From: Prorocentrum cordatum
Taxonomy: Eukaryota > Sar > Dinophyceae > Prorocentrales > Prorocentraceae
NCBI GenBank assembly: GCA_963575745.1
Contig: CAUYUJ010003069.1
Location: 558,551-594,686, forward strand
DNA length: 36,136 bases
Direction: 5' to 3'
Shown: positions 29,413 through 36,136 of the stretch, piece by piece
Layout: every line of letters starts with the position of its first letter
Numbering within the stretch: position 1 is the stretch's first letter
The notes under the pieces: model-generated
What the model was told of the DNA's origin: nothing
Database searches by the model: none
Seen by the model: only the letters and a program-made list of their open reading frames with translations
Position numbers and translations under genes: made by a program

Positions 29413-29705
29413 GAGGAGGAGGTGGCGCGAGAGGAGGAGGAGGAGGAGGAGGAGGAGGAGGAGGAGGAGGAGGAGGAAGAGGGGAGGAGGAGGAGGAGGA
29501 GGAGGAGGAGGAGGAGGAGGAGGAGGAGGAGGAGGAGGAGGAGGAGGAGGAGGAGGAGGAGGAGGAGGAGGAGGAGGAGGAGGAGGAGGGGGAGGGGGAG
29601 GAGGAGGAGGAGGAGGAGGAGGAGGAGGAGGAGGAGGAGGAGGAGGAGGAGGAGGAGGAGGAGGAGGAAAAGGAGGAGAAAGAGGAGGAGAAAGAGGAGG
29701 AGGAA
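29413..29705 (+). repeat. (GGA)n microsatellite, about 290 bp
   Basis: Nearly uninterrupted GGA repeat, ending in GGAGAAAGAGGAGG units. Confidence 0.97.
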
Positions 29706-29879
29706 GAGAAATAGAAGGGGGAAGAGAGGGCAGTGCAGGGGGCGAGAGGAGAGGGTGTCCGCCAGGGAGAGGAGGAAAGGGCAAAGGGTAAGCTAAACAG
29801 ATTCTCGTGTGGGGTCCTACCGTCGGAATAATTTATAATTGCAGCGCTTGTGTTCAGACGTTTGCGTCGGGAAAGCATT

Positions 29880-30230
29880 GGGGTCGGTTTTGGGCTTTCG
29901 GGGGGGTCTTCGAGGCAGCTTGGAGGCCTCCTAGAAGGCGTCTTGGATGCATGCTTTGAAAGTCTTGGGGGCCTTTCGGGCCTCCGGGGCCTGCTGGGAG
30001 ATGTTCTAGGCCGTCTTTAGTATTTGTTTCCGCCGTCTTGGTGCCCTCTCGTGCACCTCTTGGGCCCGCCCTGGGGCCCTTTTGGGCTTTTTTTCCGGGG
30101 ACCTCCTGGATCATCTTGGGCCCTTTTTGGGCCGTCTTGGAGCCCTTTTGGCGGCTTCTTGGGCGGTTCGGGGGCTCTCTTGGGGCGCCTGCGACGCTCT
30201 GAAGGCCCAGGGGGGGAATGTGTTAAAATT
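29880..30230 (+). repeat. CTTGGGGGCC-type minisatellite, block F
   Basis: Same unit family as the 14-22 kb blocks, located about 165 bases before the second 101-bp satellite. A CCCAACC-ctcctt-GGTTGGG hairpin follows at 30294-30313. Confidence 0.85.
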
Positions 30231-30394
30231 AGACGCTTCCCACCTTGAATGGAAAATGGTTTGCTTCTTTGGGATTTTTGGGAGGATTTTTTTCCCAACC
30301 CTCCTTGGTTGGGTATTCGTTTTGAATAGAGCAGTGTGGTCTCCACTCCTTCCTTCCTCCTCCTCCTCCCTCCCTGCCTCTTCCTGTCTTGCCT

Positions 30395-31758
30395 GCGGGG
30401 GGCTGCGATCTGCGAAACAGTTGCCATTTTCGAGGCTTGCTGGGGGGCCCAGCACAGTGAGGGCGACGCGCAGATTCAAATTAGACCTCGCCATCCCTGG
30501 GGGGCTGCGATCTGTGAAACTGTCGCCATTTCCGAGGCCTGCTGGGGGGCCCAGCGCAGTGAGGGCGACGCGCAGGTTCAAATTAGACCTCGCCATCCCT
30601 GGGGGGGCTGCGATCTGTGAAACTGTCGCCATGTTCGAGGCCTGCTGGGGGGCTCAGCACAGTGAGGGCGACGCGCAGATTCAAATTAGACCTCGCCATC
30701 CCTGGGGGGCTGCGATCTGTGAAACTGTCGCCATTTTCGAGGCCTGCTGGGGGGCCCAGCACAGTGAGGGCGACGCGCAGATTCAAATTAGACCTCGCCA
30801 TCCCTGGGGGGCTGCGATCTGTGAAACTGTCGCCATTTTCGAGGCCTGCTGGGGGGCCCAGCACAGTGAGGGCGACGCGCGGATTCAAATTAGACCTCGC
30901 CATCCCTGGGGGGCTGCGATCTGTGAAACTGCCGCCATTTTCGAGGCCTGCTGGGGGGCCCAGCACAGTGAGGGCCACGGCAGATTCAAATGAGACCTCG
31001 CCATCCCTGGGGGGCTGCGATCTGTGAAACTGTCGCCATTTTCGAGGCCTGCTGGGGGGCCCAGCACAGTGACGCCACGGGCAGATTCAAATGAGACCTC
31101 GCCATCCCTGGGGGGGTGCGATCTGTGAAACTGTCGCCATTTTCGAGGCCTGCTGGGGGGCCCAGCACAGTGAGGGCCACGGGCGGATTCAAATTAGACC
31201 TCGCCATCCCTGGGGGGTGCGATCTGTGAAACTGTCGCCACTTTCGAGGCCTGCTGGGGGGCCCAGCACAGTGACGCCACGGGCAGATTCAAATTAGACC
31301 TCGCCATCCCTGGGGGGTGCGATCTGTGAAACTGTCGCCACTTTCGAGGCCTGCTGGGGGGCCCAGCACAGTGACGCCACGGGGATTCAAATTAGACCTC
31401 GCCATCCCTGGGGGGCTGCGATCTGTGAAACTGTCGCCACTTTCGAGGCCTGCTGGGGGGCCCAGCACAGTTACCACGGGCAGATTCAAATGAGACCTCG
31501 CCATCCCTGGGGGGCTGCGATCTGTGAAACTGTCGCCACTTTCGAGGCCTGCTGGGGGGCCCAGCGCAGTGACGCCACGGGCAGATTCAAATTAGACCTC
31601 GCCATCCCTGGGGGGCTGCGATCTGTGAAACTGTCGCCACTTTCGAGGCCTGCTGGGGGGCCCAGCACAGTGAGGGCCACGCGCGGATTCAAATGAGACC
31701 TCGCCATCCCTGCGGGGCTGCGATCTGTGAAACTGTCGCCACTTTCGAGGCCTGCTGT
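30395..31758 (+). repeat. 101-bp satellite array 2, about 14 units
   Basis: CTGCGATCTGTGAA (GTGCG in three units) recurs every 98-103 bases from 30403 to 31718. Each unit has CTGTCGCCAYTTTCGAGGCC, the hairpin TGCTGGG-GGG-CCCAGCA, CAGTGAGGGCSACG, GCAGATTCAAATKAGACCTC and GCCATCCCTGGGG. Units are more alike than in array 1, so this array is younger or better homogenised. From about 31000 the CGACGC segment is shortened in most units, giving subtypes. Confidence 0.97.
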
Positions 31759-31952
31759 GATCACCGTTTTCGAAGTGGCTAGGAGTGCTCAGGAATTGTA
31801 AATCATCAGCTTTATCAAGCCCTTTTCCTGTAGCCAGTGTCCTGCGAGTCTCCCGAATTCCGTCTGCAGACATATGTAACCCTCGCTCCGTCATCGCCCC
31901 CTTATAAAGTATCCTAAACTATTTGCGCCCCGCTTTTGCGCAGGGGTTGGGT

Positions 31953-32160
31953 ACGTCGCCAGGGTAATTTTCTTCAGGGCGTCTGAGGGCATCTCTCCCC
32001 CGACCCCGGCAAAGCCTCCCCGGCACCCACCCCCCAATAGAGCTGAAACTCTGGAATTGAGGCTCAGGCTTTTCTCTGGGTCTTTGAAACTCACAATCCG
32101 GATCAGCGGATCTTTGTTTTTCATTCAAATTCCGCCTGTACGGGGACATGCCCGACTTCA
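31953..32160 (+). mobile_element. TIR element family 1, copy 8 (right end clear, left uncertain)
   Basis: The right TIR TCCGCCTGTACGGGGACATG then CCCGACTTCA is a good family match. A weak left end (ACGTCGCCAGGGTAATTTTC then TTCAGG) follows GGTTGGGT, which loosely resembles GGTTGATG after the right end. Boundaries are tentative. Confidence 0.45.
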
Positions 32161-32526
32161 GGTTGATGCGACCACATGTCTGGCAGTCATCATTCGCACC
32201 TTCGACGAAGTCGTGGGTGCGAAACCCACCTTCGCACTCCGCGTAACCAGGTGCACCTTGCCAGCGCCGTGCGTGCGTAGCACACCCGTCAGCCCCCCCT
32301 ATCCCCCTCCCATGGCGTGTTCGGGAGGCCGCCGATGCTCTATTCCCGCCCGCCGCGCCGCGGGGCAGTTTTTGAGTCGCAGTGGCTGCTGAGCCAAAAA
32401 CGGCTGCAGGCGTCTCTTCGGTTCTCGCTCCTCAATCCCTTTCCTCCCATGCCTGCGCTCTCGTCCTCCTCTCTAGGCCTTCTGGATGGGGTCGGAATAG
32501 ATGGGAATTGGAGGACCGCACCGCGT

Positions 32527-32670
32527 CGCCGATGCATCGGCGATGCGGCTCGATGCGAAGCCCGATTTTCTTAACGTCGACGTCGCCGATGCATCGACGA
32601 CGTCGCCGATGCACCGGAGGTGCATCGCCGGTACATCGCCGATGCATCGCCGATGCATCGCGGACACGGC
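32527..32670 (+). repeat. GATGCATCGCCGA palindromic cluster
   Basis: The perfect 16-base palindrome CGCCGATGCATCGGCG at 32527-32542 is followed by repeated CGCCGATGCATCG and CGCCGGTACATCGCCG units to about 32670. The core is shared with ATCGGCGAT-gt-ATCGCCGAT at 7045. Confidence 0.85.
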
Positions 32671-32954
32671 GCGATCCTCCGACCCCATACACTCCGACCC
32701 CAGCTAGGAGGACCCTATCCCCCCCCCGTCGGCGATAAAGTAACGACGACGCGTACGAGTGCGAGTGTGACGACGGCAACGACGGCGGTTCTCATCCCAG
32801 TCGCCCCCACGGATCGCTGGGAGGTCACCTGGCTCTTCGCCGCGTGCGCCTGAGTGCGCGCGCTTTTTGTCGCCCGTGCTCCATTTCTCCAGGGTCGAGG
32901 GCCGAGGAGGAAGGGAGGAGGGGCGAGTTTGGGCGGTCGAGGGTCGACGGGCGC

Positions 32955-33312
32955 AGGTCGAGGAGGAGGAGGAGGAGGAGGAGGAGGAGGAGGAGGAGGA
33001 GGAGGAGGAGCAGAGGGAGGAGGAGGCGGAGGAGGAGGAGGAGGACGAGGGAGGAGGAGGAGGAGGAGGAGGAGGAGGAGGAGGAGGAGGAGGGAGGGGG
33101 ATGAGGAGGACGAGGAGGAGGAGGAGGGAGGAGGAGGAGGAGGAGCAGGAAGAGGAGGAGGAGGAAAGAGGAAGAGGAAGAGGAGCAGGAGGAAAAGGAA
33201 AAGGAGGAGGATGAGGCGGAGGAGGAGGAGGAGGAGAAGGAGGAAGAGGAGGAGGAGGAGGAGGAGGAGGAGGAGGAGGAGGAGTAGGAGGAGAGGTAGG
33301 TAGGTAGGTAGG
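32955..33312 (+). repeat. (GGA)n microsatellite plus (GGTA)n
   Basis: GGA repeat with GCGGA and GAGCA interruptions to about 33292, then four to five GGTA units at 33296-33312. Confidence 0.95.
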
Positions 33313-33934
33313 TGGTGCTCCCATGGAGCTGGTGCGGGAGCTTCGGACGCGACTCCCTTTTATTTAGCATGGCACCACGGCCCTGGGGACAGGCTCGGAA
33401 GTGTCCGTGCAGCGACGGCCCTGGAGGTCAATCCACCAGCACTGGAGGGGACGAGACGGGATCTGTCGAAGCTTTCCGCCCAGAGAGACAGGGAACACAA
33501 GGCCCCAGAGGGCCCGCCCCCAAGAGAAAAGGGCAAACCCAAAAACCAAGCCGAGGAGACCGCTCCGACAGACTCACAATCTCCATCCCCTACAAGGTGC
33601 GGGGTGAGAGAGACAACTCAGGGGCTCCCCGCAGGGCGGGGGGGGGGCCGGGCAGGGAGCTCCTGCCCGGGGCTTGTCCGATCCCTCCTGCCCTGCCTGG
33701 TCGACGCACGGCGCAGGTGCGGGACGGCGACAGGAAGGGGGAGAGGAAGCCACCCCAAAGGAGAGGAGGAGAAAACAGAGAGCAGGACGAGGACAGAGAA
33801 GAGCGAGGCGAGAGCAGAAGACGAAACGAAGAGGACCCCCGCAGGGTCGGCGGGCACCACCCCAGCGGCGGGCACCCGGGCCTCAGGACAGCATCTGGTG
33901 GGTTCCAGGACGCCAAAGGCAGCGCGAGAGGGCC

Positions 33935-34000
33935 GAAAACCTTCAGTGAAATGCCGAACGCTTCGCCGGCGAAGCGTTCGGCATTTCACCGAAGTTTTTC
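33935..34000. repeat. 66-base near-perfect palindrome
   Basis: The central 44 bases (33946-33989; axis between 33967 and 33968, CGCC|GGCG) are perfectly self-complementary. The outer arms extend it to 33 pairs with only two mismatches. There is no loop, so it can extrude as a cruciform. Confidence 0.95.
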
Positions 34001-34257
34001 ACCGTCGGAATGGGCACCTGAAACACAGACCCCGCGGCGAACCTGGCGCCTCCCGTCCGCTTCCAACCTCGACGGGCGGCATCCGGCCTCCCGCGGCAGG
34101 GAAACGTCCTTCGAACGTGGCCGAAATTCGGGGCCGGCCAGCCCGACGAGACCGCTCCGCGGCAGAGAAGCGTCCGAACTGCTCACCCCGCCCCGGCAAC
34201 CTTGCCGAAGTTCTCGCCTGCGAAACAGCGATCTGCGCCGATCGGCGGCGAGGCCGA

Positions 34258-34345
34258 CGAAGAAGACGACAACGACGACAACGACGACAACAACGACAGC
34301 GACGACAACGACGGCGACGCCAACAGAGAGACGACGACGACCAGG
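34258..34345 (+). repeat. (GACAAC)n-type repeat
   Basis: GACGACAACGAC units with GACAGC and GACGGC variants; gives false Asp/Asn or Thr runs. Confidence 0.85.
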
Positions 34346-34585
34346 GACGAAGACGCGACGACGACACCGCAGGCGGCAGCAACGAGAGCGGCAGCGGCGG
34401 CGGAGGGCGGCGGGGACCAGCTACGACCAACGACGGCGGCTGCGGAAGGCTGGGCGGCCGTCCATCTCCGAGGGGAGGGGGGCACAATCGGTCCGCCCCA
34501 AACGGGCGCCAGCAAGAGGCTCCACCGACGGCAACATGAGAGACAGGGCCTCCGCCCCCGACACCGTCCCGACCCACCCGACCCG

Positions 34586-34715
34586 GCCCGCACGGAAAGC
34601 GGGGAGGGAGGGGAGGGGGGGAGGGAGGAAAAGAGGGAGGGGAGAAAGAGGGGGAGGGAGGGAGGGAGGGAGCGAGGGAGGGAAGGGGGAGAGGGGAAGG
34701 AGAGCGGAAGCAAGA
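34586..34715 (+). repeat. (GGGA)n purine tract
   Basis: GGGAGGGA-type repeat with GAAAGAGG interruptions. Confidence 0.9.
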
Positions 34716-34974
34716 AAAGAGAGATAGTGTTGGCACATGTTTTCCTATCGCGATGTCTTGGCCCAATCGGTTGCGTTCACGCACCCGTGGCCTGACTCAA
34801 ATGGGGGGAATCCGCACCCCCTGCACGGATCTTATACGGAGTCCGAGATCTGCGCAAACGCTGGCATCTGCCGCCTCCGACACACTGGGGCCTCTACGGT
34901 GCGGGGGGCGGGGGGCAGGAGAAGGAAAAGGAGGGACGAGCCGACGGAAAGGCCCTGGCGTAAAGCGGCGCAGC

Positions 34975-35438
34975 TCACGCGGCCGGCGGGGGCGACCAGT
35001 CGGCGGGCGGCAGAGGCGGCAGAGGCGGGAGCCCTTCCTGACCGCCGGCGCCGGGCCGCGGCGGGGCGGGCGGGCTGCCGTTGTTCCACGGTTCGGTCCA
35101 GGCCTCCAGCTTGGCCAGGATCCGGTCCTCGACCCCGACGCTGGCCTGCACGTGGACGTGGCCACCTTCGCGGAGCCACACGTGTACCGAGCCCCTTTTG
35201 TGCCCGAGTTGCAGCAGCACGCCGCTGGGGGGGCGGGAATCCTTCGGCACGCAGCTCCACTTGCCGGTGGTCAGCAGCGGGGCCCCCGCTGGGGAGGTGA
35301 GCGCCCAGTACAGTACGATGCGGTCTGTGGGGAGGCTCCCGTCGGGAAGCCTCCGGACCCACCTGTCCACGCGGTGCTTGTCGACAGCAGGCGGCACGGT
35401 CAAGGGGCTGGTTGGCCCCTGGCACGAGCGCACATATT
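34975..35438 (-). CDS. Candidate terminal exon of an unrecognised gene
   Basis: One minus-strand frame has properties absent from the surrounding repeats: balanced amino-acid composition, alternating hydrophobic pattern ('RIVLYWALTSPAGAPLL', 'SGVLLQLGHKRGSVHVWLRE', 'EDRILAKLEAW') and strongly G/C-biased third positions. It ends at TGA 34975-34977 after a Pro-rich tail. Its 5' limit is set at a plausible acceptor, CCTTTCCCAG, next to 35438, with a CT-rich microsatellite further upstream acting as a possible pyrimidine tract. No family is recognised. It could instead be a chance frame, since the frame stays open through the microsatellite to 35733. Confidence 0.4.
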
Positions 35439-35466
35439 CTGGGAAAGGCGGATCCCAGGCCGTTGG

Positions 35467-36136
35467 CGTCGGAGGAGGAGGAGGAGGAGGAGGAGGAGGA
35501 GGAGGGGGAGGGGGAGGAGGAGGAGGAGGAGGAGGAAGAGGAGGAGGAGGAGGAGGAGGAGGAGGACGAGGGAGGAGGAGGAGGACGAGGAGGAGGAGGA
35601 GGAGGAGGCGGAGGAGGCGGAGGAGGAGGAGGAGGAGCAGGAGGAGGAGGAGGCGGAGGAGGAGGAGGAGAGGACGAGGAGGAGGAGGAGGAGGAGGAGA
35701 CGAGAGGACGAGAAGACGAGAAGACGAGAACACGAGAAAGCGAGACGACGAGGAGACGCGGAGACGTGGAGACGAGGAGGAAGATGAACAGGAGGAGGAT
35801 GTGGAGGAGGAGGAGGAGGAGGAGGAGGAGGAGGAGGGGGAGGAAGAATAATACTAATAATCATGATGATGATATTAATAATCGTAATAATACCAAGAAG
35901 AATAATACGACGAACAATTATACGAATACGAAACATAAGGAGAAGACGAACAATAAACATACTACTATGATTACTGAGAATACTACTAATCAGACGACGA
36001 AGAATCAGAAGAGGAGGAGGAGGAGGAGGAGGAGGAGGAGGATGCGGAGACGCGAATACGAGACGACGACAATGCGAGACGGCGAGAAGACGAGGAGGAT
36101 GAGGAGGAGGAGGAGGACGTGGCGGAGGAGGAGGAG
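35467..36136 (+). repeat. (GGA)n microsatellite, GACGA and AAT repeats to the window end
   Basis: GGA repeat at 35467-35695, GACGAGA-type units at 35696-35785, GGA again to 35846, then an unusual AT-rich AAT/ATA/GAC stretch (35847-36000), and GGA once more to the edge. No gene. Confidence 0.93.

Larger units (their letters stand above)
33313..34740. other. T-poor region with overlapping open frames, no gene accepted
   Basis: All three plus frames stay open for 200-470 codons, and two minus frames are also long. The reason is the near absence of T on the plus strand, which removes stop codons. Translations are Arg/Gly/Pro/Glu-rich with no domain. A 471-codon frame (33312-34727) is the longest. 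A real disordered, Arg-rich protein cannot be excluded but nothing supports it. Confidence 0.5.

Noticed and set aside
30082-31027. 303-codon and 136-codon frames through the 101-bp satellite
   Set aside because: The translation repeats with the satellite and drifts between frames as unit length changes. No sign of coding selection.
32388-32405. Match to the end of the dinoflagellate spliced leader on the minus strand (TTTTGGCTCA)
   Set aside because: Only about 10 consecutive bases match and the upstream part differs, which is expected by chance in 36 kb.
33312-34727. 471-codon plus-strand open frame
   Set aside because: Other frames on both strands are also open here because the plus strand is nearly free of T. 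The product is Arg/Gly/Pro-rich with no domain.

Overview
The window looks like nuclear DNA of a unicellular eukaryote with a large, GC-rich, repeat-dominated genome. It holds one recognisable protein-coding unit, a decayed Helitron DNA transposon, in 36 kb. The rest is microsatellites, minisatellites, satellite arrays, small terminal-inverted-repeat (TIR) elements and dispersed repeats. There are no bacterial-style operons, ribosome binding sites, rRNA genes or complete tRNA genes. The repeat density, GC richness and sparse genes would fit a dinoflagellate or similar alga. This is a guess from style: I found no convincing spliced-leader relic or taxon-specific gene.

Region 1 (1-5.4 kb) is a plus-strand Helitron, entered inside its reading frame. 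It has an N-terminal Helitron domain, an HUH/Rep nuclease, a linker, a PIF1-type helicase and an unusual C-terminal tail. The tail has the layout of a Josephin-type ubiquitin protease. The upstream two thirds is broken by several frame changes and a roughly 375-base insertion. The last 1.8 kb (helicase C-terminus plus protease) is one open frame. Key residues of the nuclease and of Walker A are altered.

Region 2 (5.4-12.4 kb) is non-coding: TCC and GA microsatellites, hairpins, and a cluster of small TIR elements. The main family has TIRs close to TTAGGTCGGGCATGTCC and 8-base target duplications. One copy carries a second, TA-flanked element nested inside its left end.

Region 3 (12.4-23.5 kb) has a 101-bp satellite array, several degenerate CTTGGGGGCC-type minisatellite blocks with shared flanking modules, more TIR elements, an inverted repeat and a CGACCCACCC minisatellite.

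Region 4 (23.5-36.1 kb) has CGT, CAT and GGA microsatellites, a distinct 211-bp TIR element with a perfect 8-base target duplication, and a 159-bp satellite (8 units). It also has a second 101-bp satellite array (14 units) homologous to the one 18 kb upstream, and a 66-base near-perfect palindrome. Near 35 kb there is a coding-like minus-strand segment that may be a real exon of an unrecognised gene.

Apart from the Helitron there is no evidence of genes working together. The interest lies in the Helitron-protease fusion, the small transposon families, and the paired satellite arrays that share a conserved hairpin.
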